Shown: positions 44,686-54,573, numbered from the stretch's first letter. The stretch: DNA of 64,000 bases from Streptomyces sp. NBC_00306 (GCF_036169555.1 NZ_CP108032.1:2108001-2172000); one strand, 5' to 3'. Numbers and translations: made by a program. Notes: generated by a model from the letters alone, not told the origin.

Positions 44686-45131
44686 GGGCTGTCCCGTCAT
44701 CGCCGATTGATCAGCGCGTGGCGTCGGATGCGGGTGCATCGCAACGCGACGGGGTCGTGAAGGGGTCGCCCTCGTACCGGTCGTATCCGGGCACCCCGCC
44801 AACGCGGCGTGGTGGTCCCCCCGCCCGAAGAGCTTGAGGGAGTGCCGTCGCTGTCGTTGTGCGCCCGCCGGGGACTGCGGGACAGCCCTTGACCCAGCCG
44901 AACGCGGTCGAAGTGTCTGAAATATCACCTTCCTGAGCGGCACAGCGTGCCCACTTTTGCGGCACCGGATGCCAATTTGGCCCGAAGCTTTGATCGATCA
45001 TCGATCAGCGACTTACAGTTCACCTCGGGTCCACCGACCCTCCCCCTGACTTCGTCGGGGGGACCCCCAGGCCCCGTCCTGCCAGACAAGGCCCCTTTCT
45101 CCACCCCCCTCCTGTCCGGAAGGCGGCGATC
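44686..45131 (+). other. 446-base region upstream of aceE
   Basis: No convincing gene was seen. The stretch holds two copies of the Streptomyces small repeat (about 44811-44845, with GTCCCCCCGCCCGAAGAGC; and 45041-45071, with CTGACTTCGTCGGGGGGAC). Next to the second lie a promoter and a perfect palindrome at 44990-45019. Confidence 0.6.
44990..45019 (+). promoter_or_regulatory. aceE promoter with overlapping operator palindrome
   Basis: TTGATC (44990-44995), an 18-base spacer and TACAGT (45014-45019) form a fair housekeeping promoter. The perfect 8-1-8 palindrome TGATCGATCATCGATCA (44991-45007) covers the -35 and the spacer, where a bound repressor would block polymerase. Confidence 0.6.
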
Positions 45132-47810
45132 ATGTCCGACCCCGTAGGCAAGCTTCCGAGCGAGCTCGACCAGCTCCCGGACCGCGACGCCGAGGAGACC
45201 GCCGAGTGGGCGGCCTCCCTCGACGCCGTCACCGAGCACGCCGGCCCCCACCGGGCCGCGTACCTGATGCGCCGCACCCTCCAGCACGCCGAGACGGCCG
45301 GGGTTCCCGTGCCGCGGCTGCTGGAGACGGACTACGTCAACACCATCCCCACCTCCGCCGAGCCCGCCTTCGACGGCGACGAGGAGCTGGAATCCCGGAT
45401 CACCGCCTGGAACCGCTGGAACGCGGCCGCCATGGTGACCCGGGGCTCCCGCCACGGCGTCGGCGGCCACATCGCCACCTTCGCCTCCGCGGCCTGGCTC
45501 TACGAGACCGGCTTCAACCACTTCTTCCGCGGCAAGGAGGGTGACGGCAGCGGCGACCAGCTCTACATCCAGGGCCACGCCTCCCCCGGCATCTACGCCC
45601 GCGCCTTCCTCGACGGCCGGCTGTCCGAGCAGCAGCTCGACCTCTTCCGCCAGGAGTCCGGCGGCAACGGTCTGCCGTCGTACCCGCACCCCCGCCGCCT
45701 GCCGTGGCTGTGGGAGTTCCCCACCGTCTCCATGGGCCTCGGCCCGCTCTCCGCGATCTACCAGGCGCGCTTCAACCGCTATCTGCACAACCGCGGGATC
45801 AAGGACACGGCGAACTCGCACGTGTGGGCATTCCTCGGCGATGGCGAGATGGACGAGCCCGAGTCGACCGCGGCCCTCGCGCTCGCGTCCCGTGAGCAGC
45901 TCGACAACCTGACCTTCGTCATCAACTGCAACCTGCAGCGCCTCGACGGACCGGTCCGGGCCAACTTCAAGATCGTGCAGGAGCTGGAGGCCCAGTTCCG
46001 CGGCGCCGGCTGGAACGTCATCAAGTCGCTGTGGGGCTCCGCCTGGGACGAGCTGTTCGCCCTCGACACCACGGGCGCGCTCGTGCGCCGTCTGCGCGAG
46101 GTGCCGGACGCCCAGTTCCAGACGTACGCCACCCGGGACGCGGCCTACATCCGCGAGCACTTCTTCGGCGCCGAGCCCGCGCTCGTCGAGCTGGCGAAGC
46201 TGATCACCGATGACAAGATCGCCGAACTCTTCTTCACCTCCCGCGGCGGCCATGAGGCCCGCAAGGTGTACGCGGCGTACCGCGCGGCCGTCGAGCACAA
46301 GGGCGCGCCGACCGTGATCCTGGCGCAGACGGTCAAGGGCTACACGCTCGGCAAGGGCTTCGAGTCCAAGAACGCCAACCACCAGATGAAGAAGCTGACG
46401 ACGGACGAGTTCAAGGGCATGCGGGACCTGCTCGGTCTCCCCATCCCGGACAGCGCGTTCGCCGACGGCCTGGTGCCCTACGGCCACCCCGGCGCCGACT
46501 CCCCCGAGGTCCGCTACCTCCAGGAGCGCCGCGCGGCCCTCGGCGGCCCCGCCCCGGCCCGCCGGGTGCGGGCCGTGGCACTGCCCGCCCCCGAGGAGCG
46601 CGGCTTCAAGGCGCTCGAAAAGGGTTCCGGCAAGCAGGAGATGGCCACCACCATGGCCTTCGTCCGGCTGGTGAAGGACCTCATGCGGGACAAGGAGACC
46701 GGCAGGCGCTGGGTCCCGATCGTCCCCGACGAGGCCCGCACCTTCGGTATGGAGTCGCTCTTCCCGTCGGCCGGCATCTACTCGCCGATGGGCCAGACGT
46801 ACGAGCCGGTCGACCGCGACCAGCTGATGTACTACAAGGAGGCCAAGGACGGCCAGATCCTCAACGAGGGGATCACCGAGGCCGGGTCCATGGCCGACTT
46901 CATCGCCGCCTCCACGTCGTACGCGACGCACGGCGAGCCGATGATCCCGTTCTACATCTTCTACTCGATGTTCGGCTGGCAGCGCACGGCCGACCAGATG
47001 TGGCAGCTCGCCGACCAGCTCGGCAAGGGCTTCATCGTGGGCGCCACCGCCGGACGTACGACGCTGACCGGTGAGGGCCTCCAGCACGCGGACGGCCACT
47101 CGCATCTGATCGCGTCCACCAACCCGGCGTCGCTCAACTACGACCCGGCGTTCGCGTACGAGATCTCGGTGATCGTCAAGGACGGTCTGCGCCGGATGTA
47201 CGGGCGGGAAGCCGACCAGAACGAGAACGTCTTCTACTACCTGACGGTCTACAACGAGCCCAAGGTGCAGCCCGCGATGCCCGAGGGCGTCGAGGAAGGC
47301 ATCCTGCGCGGTCTGTACCGCTTCAAGGAAGGCGTGTCGGCCTCCGCGGACGCGCCGCGGCTCCAGCTGCTGGCCTCCGGCACGGCGATCCACTGGGCCC
47401 TGGAGGCACAGGAACTGCTCGCCGCCGACTGGGGCGTCACGGCCGACGTGTGGTCCGCGACCTCGTGGGGCGAGCTGCGCCGGGACGCGCTGGAGGCCGA
47501 CGAGGCCCTGCTCCGCGGCGAGCAGCGCACCCCGTACGTCGCCCAGGCGCTGGAGGGCGCTCCGGGCCCGGTCCTCGCGGTCAGCGACTGGATGCGTCAG
47601 GTCCCGGACCAGATCAGCCAGTGGGTCGAGCAGGACTGGTCCTCGCTCGGCACGGACGGCTTCGGCCTCTCGGACACCCGCGAGGCGGCCCGCCGGCACT
47701 TCGGCGTGGACGCGCAGTCGATCACCGTCGCGGCACTGGCCCAGCTCGCCAAGCGCGGCGAGGTACCGGCCTCCGCCGTGAAGGAGGCGCGGGAGCGCTA
47801 CGGCCTGTAG
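45132..47810 (+). CDS. aceE: Pyruvate dehydrogenase E1, homodimeric type
   Basis: An 892-residue thiamine-diphosphate enzyme that decarboxylates pyruvate and passes acetyl groups to lipoyl E2. The TPP motif is [20 protein letters not shown]...[10 protein letters not shown]. The N-terminal part has [18 protein letters not shown] and [20 protein letters not shown], and the second half [20 protein letters not shown]. This is the single-chain E1 type used by actinobacteria. ATG 45132 follows GGAAGG. It is paired with lpd and the E2 gene upstream. The last codons are followed by a strong hairpin. Confidence 0.97.
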   Translation: MSDPVGKLPSELDQLPDRDAEETAEWAASLDAVTEHAGPHRAAYLMRRTLQHAETAGVPVPRLLETDYVNTIPTSAEPAFDGDEELESRITAWNRWNAAAMVTRGSRHGVGGHIATFASAAWLYETGFNHFFRGKEGDGSGDQLYIQGHASPGIYARAFLDGRLSEQQLDLFRQESGGNGLPSYPHPRRLPWLWEFPTVSMGLGPLSAIYQARFNRYLHNRGIKDTANSHVWAFLGDGEMDEPESTAALALASREQLDNLTFVINCNLQRLDGPVRANFKIVQELEAQFRGAGWNVIKSLWGSAWDELFALDTTGALVRRLREVPDAQFQTYATRDAAYIREHFFGAEPALVELAKLITDDKIAELFFTSRGGHEARKVYAAYRAAVEHKGAPTVILAQTVKGYTLGKGFESKNANHQMKKLTTDEFKGMRDLLGLPIPDSAFADGLVPYGHPGADSPEVRYLQERRAALGGPAPARRVRAVALPAPEERGFKALEKGSGKQEMATTMAFVRLVKDLMRDKETGRRWVPIVPDEARTFGMESLFPSAGIYSPMGQTYEPVDRDQLMYYKEAKDGQILNEGITEAGSMADFIAASTSYATHGEPMIPFYIFYSMFGWQRTADQMWQLADQLGKGFIVGATAGRTTLTGEGLQHADGHSHLIASTNPASLNYDPAFAYEISVIVKDGLRRMYGREADQNENVFYYLTVYNEPKVQPAMPEGVEEGILRGLYRFKEGVSASADAPRLQLLASGTAIHWALEAQELLAADWGVTADVWSATSWGELRRDALEADEALLRGEQRTPYVAQALEGAPGPVLAVSDWMRQVPDQISQWVEQDWSSLGTDGFGLSDTREAARRHFGVDAQSITVAALAQLAKRGEVPASAVKEARERYGL

Positions 47811-47830
47811 CTCCCTGAGGCGTGTGCGTG

Positions 47831-47868
47831 CGAGGACCCCGGCGGAGCCACCCCCGCCGGGGTCCTCG
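47831..47868 (+). terminator. Terminator after aceE
   Basis: A perfect 15-bp stem (CGAGGACCCCGGCGG with its complement at 47854-47868) and an eight-base loop. Confidence 0.85.
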
Positions 47869-47888
47869 TCCGTCCGCACGGGCGATGC

Positions 47889-47919
47889 TTGACCCTGACA
47901 CCGTGTGAAGGCGTGCAGT
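47889..47919 (+). promoter_or_regulatory. MerR-type promoter with 19-base spacer and dyad
   Basis: TTGACC (47889-47894) and TGCAGT (47914-47919) are separated by 19 bases. An imperfect dyad, CCCTGACAC and GTGTGAAGG around 47902, is centred in the spacer. This over-long spacer with a dyad is the typical target of MerR-family activators, so the downstream gene probably controls itself. Confidence 0.6.
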
Positions 47920-47929
47920 GGGAGGCGTC

Positions 47930-48751
47930 ATGTTCACCATCGGAGACTTCGCCAGGCACGGCCGTGTGTCGGCCCGCATGCTGCGTCACTACGACGCGAT
48001 CGGGCTGCTGCGTCCCGCCCACACCGACCTGTACAGCGGCTACCGCTACTACACGGCCGCCCAGCTCGCCCGCCTCAACCGTGTCATCGCCCTCAAGGAT
48101 CTCGGCTTCACCCTGCAACAGGTGCAGGAGATCCTGGAGGACAAGGTGGGCACGGAGGAACTGCGCGGGATGCTCGTGCTGCGACGGGCGGAGCTGGAGG
48201 AGGCGATGGCCGCGGCGGCCGCACGGCTGGCGCAGGTCGAGGCGAGGCTCCGGTCGATCGAGAGCGAGGGTTTCATGCCCACCGACGACGTCATCGTGAA
48301 GAGCATCCCCGCCGTGCGGGTGGCCGAGCTGACCGCCACCGCCGCGAGCTACGGACCCGAGGACATCGGGCCCGTCATCTCTCCCCTGTACGAGGAACTG
48401 TTCCGCCGCGTGGAGGCGTCCGGTGTGACGCCGACCGGACCCGGTATCGCCTACTACGAGGACGCTCCGGAGGGGAACGGCGCCGTGGTCGTGCACGCGG
48501 GTGTCACCGTCTCCGAGGCCCACCGGCCGGACCTGGACTTCGCGATCGTGGAGCTGCCGGCCGTCGAACGGGCGGCGACCATCGTGCACCGCGGCTCGAT
48601 GCAGGGCGTCCTGCCGACCGCGCAGACACTGGCCCGCTGGATCGAGTCGGGGGGCCACATCTCGGCCGGCTACGCCCGCGAAGTGTCCCTGGAATGCCCG
48701 CCCGGCGACTTCGACGGGTGGGTGACGGAACTCCAGGAGCCGCTCGCCTGA
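47930..48751 (+). CDS. MerR-family regulator with GyrI-like effector domain
   Basis: A 273-residue regulator. The MerR winged helix occupies residues ~1-70 (FTIGDFARHGRVSARMLRHY; YSGYRYYTAAQLARLNRVI), then a coiled-coil dimerisation helix (LRRAELEEAMAAAAARLAQVEARL). A GyrI/BmrR-type ligand domain follows from ~115 to the end (GIAYYEDAPEGNGAVVVHAG). Such proteins bind hydrophobic cations or drugs and switch on export or resistance genes. ATG 47930 has GGGAGG four bases upstream. The putative promoter with a 19-base spacer overlaps this region. The WYL gene follows 19 bases later. Confidence 0.92.
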   Translation: MFTIGDFARHGRVSARMLRHYDAIGLLRPAHTDLYSGYRYYTAAQLARLNRVIALKDLGFTLQQVQEILEDKVGTEELRGMLVLRRAELEEAMAAAAARLAQVEARLRSIESEGFMPTDDVIVKSIPAVRVAELTATAASYGPEDIGPVISPLYEELFRRVEASGVTPTGPGIAYYEDAPEGNGAVVVHAGVTVSEAHRPDLDFAIVELPAVERAATIVHRGSMQGVLPTAQTLARWIESGGHISAGYAREVSLECPPGDFDGWVTELQEPLA

Positions 48752-48770
48752 GCTGGGCCATGATGGGGGC

Positions 48771-49736
48771 ATGCGTGCTGCCCGGCTGATCAAGATGGTG
48801 CTGCTCCTCCAGGCCAGGCCCTCCATGACCGGCGCCGAGCTGGCCGAGGAACTGGAGGTCTCGGAGCGCACCATCACCCGTGACGCACTCGCGCTCTCGG
48901 AGGCCGGGGTCCCGGTCTACGCGGACCGCGGGCGGGCCGGCGGGTACCGGCTGATCGGCGGCTACCGCACCCGGCTGACGGGCCTCGGCCGCAGCGAGGC
49001 CGAGGCCCTGTTCCTCTCCGGGCTGCCGGGCGCGCTCAGGGACATGGGTCTGGAGGACGCGGCGTCCGCGGCCCGGCTGAAGGTGTCCGCGGCGCTGCTG
49101 CCCTCGGTGAGCAACGCCTCCGAGAGCGCGGCGCAGCGCTTCCATCTCGACGCCCCCGGCTGGTACCAGGAGCCCCGCACACCGGAGCTGCTCCCGGCGA
49201 TCGCGGAGGCGGTCTGGGAGGACCGCCGCGTCCGGGCGGCGTACCGCCGTCAGGACGCCGAGGTGGAGCGGGAGTTGGAGCCGTACGGCCTCGTGCTGAA
49301 GGCGGGTGTCTGGTACCTCTGCGCCCGCGCGGACGGCACGTTCCGGGTGTACCGGATCGACCGTTTCTCCTCGGTGGAGGCGGACGGCTCGTTCTTCGAA
49401 CGCGACGAGGACTTCGATCTGCCGGGGTTCTGGGAGAAGCGCGCGGCGCAGTTCGCGCGCTCCATCCTGCGGGCGGAGGTGGTGCTCCGGGTGACGGAAC
49501 GCGGCGCCGCGCGCCTGCCGTACCTCACCGACCGGGCGGCGGCCGGTGAGGCGCTGGAGTCGGCCGGTCCCCCGGACGCGGAGGGCCGGCTGACCCTCAC
49601 GCTGCCGGTGGAGAGCCATCAGGTGGCATTCGGCCAGCTGTTCGCGCTGGGCCCGGAGGTGGAGATCCTGGAGCCGCCGGAGCTGCGGGAACAGTTCGCG
49701 GAGACGGCGGAGCGGACGGCCCGGCTGTACCGGTAG
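48771..49736 (+). CDS. WYL-domain transcriptional regulator
   Basis: A 321-residue regulator. The N-terminal HTH_11 reads MTGAELAEELEVSERTITRD, with the wing at VYADRGRAGGYRLIGGY. The WYL domain at ~140-220 has YGLVLKAGVWYLCARADG, followed by YRIDRFSSVEADG, and the WCX extension near the C-terminus. WYL domains sense small ligands or nucleic acids. The gene follows the MerR gene closely on the same strand and may be co-expressed. ATG 48771 has only a G-run as a possible ribosome site. Confidence 0.92.
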   Translation: MRAARLIKMVLLLQARPSMTGAELAEELEVSERTITRDALALSEAGVPVYADRGRAGGYRLIGGYRTRLTGLGRSEAEALFLSGLPGALRDMGLEDAASAARLKVSAALLPSVSNASESAAQRFHLDAPGWYQEPRTPELLPAIAEAVWEDRRVRAAYRRQDAEVERELEPYGLVLKAGVWYLCARADGTFRVYRIDRFSSVEADGSFFERDEDFDLPGFWEKRAAQFARSILRAEVVLRVTERGAARLPYLTDRAAAGEALESAGPPDAEGRLTLTLPVESHQVAFGQLFALGPEVEILEPPELREQFAETAERTARLYR

Positions 49737-49793
49737 ACCGCCCCGGCCGACGGGCGGACCACCACCGCCCTCAGGACTCCTGCCGGTGGTCGT

Positions 49794-50711
49794 CTACCGG
49801 TAGTCGTCGATCGACGGCTTTCCGCCCGCCTGCTCCGCCAGCATGTAGCCCCACACGTCCGGCCGGCTCCCGTCCGCGTCCGTGAACCCGTACTCCCTCG
49901 CCAGCTTCCCGCTGTCGAGCGACATCCCGTTCCAGCGGGCCCTCTCCGGGTCCGCGGCCAGCGCCGCCACCCCGCGGCCGAGGTACAGCGGCGACTCCGA
50001 CAGCGCCCAGTGCTCCTGCTTGTCGATCCCGTCCCGCCAGGTCTCCTCGGTGAGGCCGAAGATGTCGAGCATCTCCTCGGAACGGAGGAAGCCGGGCGTG
50101 ACCGCCACGGCCGAGCACCCGACGCTCTTCAGCTCCTCGCCCAGGATGAAGGCCATCCGGATCGGCGTGTTCTTGGCCAGGTCGTAGAAGAAGTTCTCGC
50201 GGAAACCCTTGTTGGTCTCGGCGGTGCCGTCGGTCACCTCGACGACCAGGCCGCCGGGCTCGCGCACCAGCAGGGGCAGCGCGATGCTGCTGGTGATGAT
50301 GTGACTGCGGGTGCCGAGATCCAGCATCCGCAGACCGCGGTCCAGGTCGACGTCCCACATCCTGGTGTTGAAGTCGAGCAGGAAGTTCCCGCCCCAGACG
50401 TCGTTCACCAGGATGTCGAGGCGCCCGTGGTCGCGGTCGATGCGTTCGGTCAGCGCCCGTACCTGATCCGCCTCGAGGTGGTCGGTCGGCACCGCGATGC
50501 CGGTACCGCCCGCGGCGGACACCAGGTCCGCCGTCTGCTCGATCGTCTCGCCGGCCCGGCCCACCTCACTGACCTGCGTACGCGTGGTGCGGCCGGTCAC
50601 GTACACGGTCGCCCCGGCGGCGCCGAGCTGTTCGGCGATGGCCCGGCCCGCGCCCCGTGTGGCCCCCGCGACCAGGGCGATCTTCCCGGCAAGTGTCTTC
50701 TGCGTCGTCAT
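49794..50711 (-). CDS. Short-chain dehydrogenase/reductase
   Basis: A 305-residue NAD(P)-dependent oxidoreductase. The Rossmann motif is AGATRGAGRAIAEQLG, and the strand after it ends with TGRTTRTQ, suited to NADP. A Tyr and Lys lie in FFYDLAKN, matching the YxxxK catalytic spacing. The usual NNAG is NDVWG, and the Ser appears in HIITSSIALPLL. The family resembles the longer SDRs (about 300 residues) annotated only as oxidoreductases. Convergent with the WYL gene. Substrate unknown. Confidence 0.88.
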   Translation of the reverse strand: MTTQKTLAGKIALVAGATRGAGRAIAEQLGAAGATVYVTGRTTRTQVSEVGRAGETIEQTADLVSAAGGTGIAVPTDHLEADQVRALTERIDRDHGRLDILVNDVWGGNFLLDFNTRMWDVDLDRGLRMLDLGTRSHIITSSIALPLLVREPGGLVVEVTDGTAETNKGFRENFFYDLAKNTPIRMAFILGEELKSVGCSAVAVTPGFLRSEEMLDIFGLTEETWRDGIDKQEHWALSESPLYLGRGVAALAADPERARWNGMSLDSGKLAREYGFTDADGSRPDVWGYMLAEQAGGKPSIDDYR

Positions 50712-50821
50712 GATGCGACCGTCGCACGAATACCCGACACCTTCTGTCCGCCATTCAAAAGAGTCGGCATTTCGTGGCTCCGCGTGCGCAGCCCCCCGCC
50801 AACCACGATGCTGGACCCGTG

Positions 50822-51343
50822 ATGGACGAGACGGAGTTCTGGGAGATCGTCGACAGCACCCGCGAACGCGCCGAGGGTGACCCCGAGGACCATGCCGATC
50901 TGCTGGTCGAGCGGCTGCTGCAGCTCGACCCGGACTCCGTGCTGGATTTCGCCCGGCACTTCGAGGCCCGCTACAACCGCGCCTACACCTGGGACCTGTG
51001 GGGCGCGGCTGCCGTGCTCCTCGGCGGCGCCAGCGACGACGCGTTCGACTACTTCCGCTGCTGGCTCATCGGCCAGGGCCGGGAGATCTTCGAAGCGGCG
51101 GTGCACGACCCGGACTCCCTCGCCGAGCTGCTGGAGGAGTTCGACGAGGACATCGACGGGGACGGTGAGGAGCTCGGATACGCGGCGGACGAGGCGTACG
51201 AGCAGCTCACCGGAGTCGTCGCACCGGACCTGGGGATCGCGCCGCAGACCGCGGAGCCCGCGGGCACCCCCTTCGACTTCGACGACGACTCCGCGCTGGC
51301 CGGGCGCTTCCCGAAACTCTGGGACCGCTTCGGCGACCTGTGA
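50822..51343 (+). CDS. DUF4240 protein
   Basis: A 173-residue acidic protein that starts MDETEFWEIVDSTRERA, the signature of DUF4240 proteins. The middle has HFEARYNRAYTWDLWGAAAVL and DAFDYFRCWLIGQGREIFE. The C-terminal part is strongly acidic (LLEEFDEDIDGDGEELGY). It has no signal or membrane segment. GTG 50819 could also be the start. Function unknown. Confidence 0.85.
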   Translation: MDETEFWEIVDSTRERAEGDPEDHADLLVERLLQLDPDSVLDFARHFEARYNRAYTWDLWGAAAVLLGGASDDAFDYFRCWLIGQGREIFEAAVHDPDSLAELLEEFDEDIDGDGEELGYAADEAYEQLTGVVAPDLGIAPQTAEPAGTPFDFDDDSALAGRFPKLWDRFGDL

Positions 51344-51379
51344 GAACCGGCCGCGGGCAGCGCTCGCCGGCCGGTCTCA
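51341..51379. terminator. Bidirectional terminator after the DUF4240 gene
   Basis: TGAGAACCGGCCG pairs with CGGCCGGTCTCA with one bulge, in the 33-base convergent gap; its arms reach into both stop regions. Confidence 0.6.
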
Positions 51380-51871
51380 GCGGAGGGAGCGGCCCATCAT
51401 GACGTCGTCGGCATAGCGGCCGTCCAGCCAGAACTCCCCCGGCAGCACACCCTCGACCGCGAACCCCTCGGCCTCGTACAGGGCCCGGGCCGGCTTGTTG
51501 TGCCCGAGCACCCGCAGCGTGATGCGTACGGCGCCCTGCCGGCGTGCCAGCTCGCACGCCGCACGCACCAGGGCCCGCCCGGTCCCCCGGCCGCGGGCCC
51601 TGGCAGCGACCGCGAGGCCCTGTATCTGGCGCACGTGCTGATTGCAGGCGAGAGGCGTGGGCGGGACGAGGCGGATGAAGCCGATGAGCGTGCCGTCGGC
51701 GTCCTCGGCGACGAGGAAGTCGCCGGGCCGGTGCTGGGCGTCGAAGAACGGTGCGTACGGAGGCATCGGTCGCGGCGTGACGGCGTGGAGCGTCGACCAG
51801 GTGTCCCGGTCGAGCCGGCCGAGAGCCTCCTCGTCGGTACGCAGCGCGGGGCGTATGTGCGACTCGGGCAT
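51377..51871 (-). CDS. GNAT-family N-acetyltransferase
   Basis: A 164-residue acetyltransferase. Motif A is seen in QIQGLAVAARARGRGTGRALVRAACELA, split by a long basic stretch, and motif B in VLGHNKPARALYEAEGF. The N-terminus (IRPALRTDEEALGRLDRD) is typical of amine acetylating GNATs. The acceptor is not evident. It is divergent from the epimerase gene with a 44-base gap. Confidence 0.87.
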   Translation of the reverse strand: MPESHIRPALRTDEEALGRLDRDTWSTLHAVTPRPMPPYAPFFDAQHRPGDFLVAEDADGTLIGFIRLVPPTPLACNQHVRQIQGLAVAARARGRGTGRALVRAACELARRQGAVRITLRVLGHNKPARALYEAEGFAVEGVLPGEFWLDGRYADDVMMGRSLR

Positions 51872-51915
51872 GGAGGCAACTGTGTCACGGGGGTCGGCCG
51901 GGGCAGGATGAGGCC

Positions 51916-52806
51916 ATGCGGATCGCGGTCACCGGCTCCACCGGACTCATCGGTACGGCACTTGTGCGCTCACTGCGCTCCGACGGGCACGAGGTGGTGC
52001 GCCTCGTGCGGCGGCCCGCGCGGAGCGGGGACGAGGTCGAATGGGACCCGCACCGGCAGTACGTCGACGCGGCGGGCCTGGTGGGCTGCGAGGCCGTGGT
52101 GCATCTCGCCGGAGCGGGGGTCGGGGCGCGCCGCTGGACGGACGCGTACCGCAAGGAGATCCGTGACAGCCGGGTGCTGGGCACGGCGGCCGTCGCGGAG
52201 GCACTGGCCTCTCTGGACACCCCGCCGCGGGTGCTCGTCTGCGGCAGCGCGGTCGGCTTCTACGGCGACACCGGGGACCACGCGGTGGACGAGGAGGCCC
52301 CGCCGGGGGACGGTTTTCTGCCGAATCTGTGCGTGGAGTGGGAGGAGGCGGCGGCCCCTGCGGCCGAGGCCGGCGTACGGACCGCCTTCGCCCGGACCGG
52401 CCTGGTGGTCTCCCGCAAGGGCGGGGCGTGGGGACGGCTGTTCCCGCTGTTCAAGGCGGGTCTCGGCGGCCGGCTCGGCGACGGCCGGCAGTACTGGAGC
52501 TTCATCTCGCTGCATGACGAGGTCGCGGCGCTGCGGCACATCCTGGACACGGAGTCCCTGTCGGGTCCGGTGAACCTCACGTCCCCGCAGCCGGTCACCA
52601 ACCGGGAGGTGACCGCCGCGATGGGGCGGGCGCTGCACCGGCCGACGGTCTTCACGGTGCCGTCGGCCGCCTTGAAGATCGCGCTCGGTGACATGGCGGG
52701 TGACGTGCTGGGCAGTCAGCGGGTGCTGCCGCGACGGCTGCTGGACTCGGGGTTCACGTTCGCGTTCCCCGGCATCGACGAAGCGGTCGGCGCGGCACTG
52801 AGGTAA
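51916..52806 (+). CDS. TIGR01777-family NAD-dependent epimerase
   Basis: A 296-residue extended SDR. It has the N-terminal motif MRIAVTGSTGLIGTALVRSL, the strand VVHLAGAGVGARRWT, VLVCGSAVGFYGD and FISLHDEVAALRHILD, with the C-terminal DUF1731 segment (VFTVPSAALKIALGDMAG; LPRRLLDSGFTFAFP). This matches the YfcH/TIGR01777 group of nucleotide-sugar epimerase-like proteins, whose substrate is not known. ATG 51916 stands six bases after CAGGAT, and GAGG directly precedes it. Confidence 0.92.
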   Translation: MRIAVTGSTGLIGTALVRSLRSDGHEVVRLVRRPARSGDEVEWDPHRQYVDAAGLVGCEAVVHLAGAGVGARRWTDAYRKEIRDSRVLGTAAVAEALASLDTPPRVLVCGSAVGFYGDTGDHAVDEEAPPGDGFLPNLCVEWEEAAAPAAEAGVRTAFARTGLVVSRKGGAWGRLFPLFKAGLGGRLGDGRQYWSFISLHDEVAALRHILDTESLSGPVNLTSPQPVTNREVTAAMGRALHRPTVFTVPSAALKIALGDMAGDVLGSQRVLPRRLLDSGFTFAFPGIDEAVGAALR

Positions 52807-53053
52807 CGGCCCGCGGCGCGCCCGGAGTCCGAGCCCGGGGCCGCGGTGACGGCCCGTCGCGCCCCCCGGCGTCCGGGCGCGGGACCCGGCGCGCGACCTC
52901 CGCGGACGCGCGCCCCCCGCGCTACGGTGCCCCGCCGCATGCGCGAGCCGTGGTTCGGCCACCGCTGCCTACTCTCGACCGAACTCGGGTATCCCGGGAG
53001 CCTGTTGGGGGCATGAGCCTCCCACCAGCCGCGCCGACCTCGGGGAGGGGCAC

Positions 53054-54454
53054 GTGCTCATCAGCACCGCTCACCATGCGGACGTCATCATTGTCGGGGC
53101 CGGTACAGCCGGCCTCTCGGCGGCTCATCAGCTCATCGCGGCAGGCCTCAGCGTCACCGTGCTGGAAGCCGCCGCCAGGCCGGGCGGCCGCATGGCCACC
53201 GAGGAGATCGACGGCTTCCGGCTCGACCGCGCGGGCCAGTTGCTCAACACCTCGTACCCCGAGCTGCATCGCACGGCCGGCCTCGGAGAGGTGGTCCTGC
53301 GGCCGTTCGCACCGGGAGTCCTCGTGCACAGCGGGGGGCGGCTTCAGCGGACCGGCGAGACGGTCCACCGGGCGTCGGAGCCGGGGAGTGCGGGACGGGG
53401 GTCGCTGCGGGCGGTACGGAGCGGGGCGGCTCAGGGGGCTCGGGGCACGGCGTGGGGGCCGCCGCACGCCCTCCGGGGCATAGGGGGCGCGTTCACGGTC
53501 GCGCGCGCCCTCGCCGGCGCCCCCAGGCCGCTGGACGAGGCCCGGCTCGGCGCGTCCCTGGCCCGGCTCGCGGGCACCTCCGTGGAACGCCTGATGGCCC
53601 GTCCGGAACGGACCACGGCCCAGTCGCTGGCCGCGCGCGGCCTCCCCGCCCGTACGGTCCAGGGCTTCCTGCGCCCGCTGCTGTCCGCGCTGCTCTGCGA
53701 CCCGGAGCTGACGACGTCGAGCCGCTGCGCCGACTTGGCGCTGCGGGGCTTCGCCCGCGGCCGTATGTGCGTTCCGGAGGGCGGCGCGGCGACACTGCCC
53801 GAGCGGCTGGCCGCCGCGCTGCCACCGGGCACGGTACTCACGGGCGTGCGGGTGAAGGACGCGTCGATCAACAGGGTCAGCACCGAGGATTACGGCGAAC
53901 TGACCTGCCGCGCGCTGGTGCTGGCGACGGGGGCGCGGGAGGCGGCCGAACTGCTGCCGGGGCTGCGGGTGCCGGCGTTCCATCCGGTGACGGTGCTGCA
54001 CCACACGGCGCCGTGCGCACCGCCCACGGGGTCGGCGCTGGTCCTCGACGCGGAGCGTGAAGGTCCCGTCTCGCACACCGCGGTGATGAGCGAGGTCGAC
54101 CCGACACGGGCGCCGCGGGGCCGGGTACTGATCTCCTCGACGGTGCTGGGCACGCCGCCGCCGTATCTGGACCGGCAGGTCCGCACGCATCTGGCGAAGC
54201 TGTACGGGACGCCCACGGCGGACTGGTCACTGCTGGCGGTCCACCACGACCCGGAGGCGGTCCCGGCGATGCCGCCACCGCACGACGTCCGCCGCCCGGT
54301 ACGTCTGCTGGCGGGCCTGTACGTGTGCGGGGACCACCGGGACACGAGCACGGTGCAGGGGGCGCTGCACTCGGGCCGGAGGGCGGCGGAGGCGGTGCTG
54401 CGGGACATGGGCGTCCGCGTGCCGGACCGGGCCCCGCTCCGCTCGGCGGCGTAG
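53054..54454 (+). CDS. FAD-dependent oxidoreductase (amine-oxidase/phytoene-desaturase-like)
   Basis: A 466-residue flavoprotein. The FAD Rossmann motif is VIIVGAGTAGLSAAHQL, with the acidic ribose-binding strand VTVLEAAARPGGRMA, and the C-terminal FAD contact GLYVCGDHRDTSTVQGALHSG. The middle is helical, with a shorter substrate region than phytoene desaturase (TAQSLAARGLPARTVQGFLR). It probably oxidises an amine, carotenoid-like or ring substrate. GGGGAGG lies before GTG 53054. A hairpin separates it from the convergent giant gene. Confidence 0.9.
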   Translation: MLISTAHHADVIIVGAGTAGLSAAHQLIAAGLSVTVLEAAARPGGRMATEEIDGFRLDRAGQLLNTSYPELHRTAGLGEVVLRPFAPGVLVHSGGRLQRTGETVHRASEPGSAGRGSLRAVRSGAAQGARGTAWGPPHALRGIGGAFTVARALAGAPRPLDEARLGASLARLAGTSVERLMARPERTTAQSLAARGLPARTVQGFLRPLLSALLCDPELTTSSRCADLALRGFARGRMCVPEGGAATLPERLAAALPPGTVLTGVRVKDASINRVSTEDYGELTCRALVLATGAREAAELLPGLRVPAFHPVTVLHHTAPCAPPTGSALVLDAEREGPVSHTAVMSEVDPTRAPRGRVLISSTVLGTPPPYLDRQVRTHLAKLYGTPTADWSLLAVHHDPEAVPAMPPPHDVRRPVRLLAGLYVCGDHRDTSTVQGALHSGRRAAEAVLRDMGVRVPDRAPLRSAA

Positions 54455-54518
54455 CAGCTGTCCCGCACGGTGTTGCTGGGTGCCACGATCACTGACGTGG
54501 ACCTGCCGCGAGACACGG

Positions 54519-54553
54519 GAGATGGTCCCCGGTCGGCGCATGGGGACCATCTC
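54519..54553. terminator. Terminator between FAD oxidoreductase and giant gene
   Basis: GAGATGGTCCCC (54519-54530) pairs perfectly with GGGGACCATCTC (54542-54553) around an 11-base loop. Confidence 0.75.
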
Positions 54554-54573
54554 GGCGCGGGAAGCGACGCTGG

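Noticed and set aside
44811..45071. An insertion sequence upstream of aceE
   Set aside because: Only short fold-back repeats are present; no transposase or target duplication.
44925..47879. A 984-residue open frame on the minus strand
   Set aside because: It mirrors aceE on the opposite strand, while aceE carries full family motifs.
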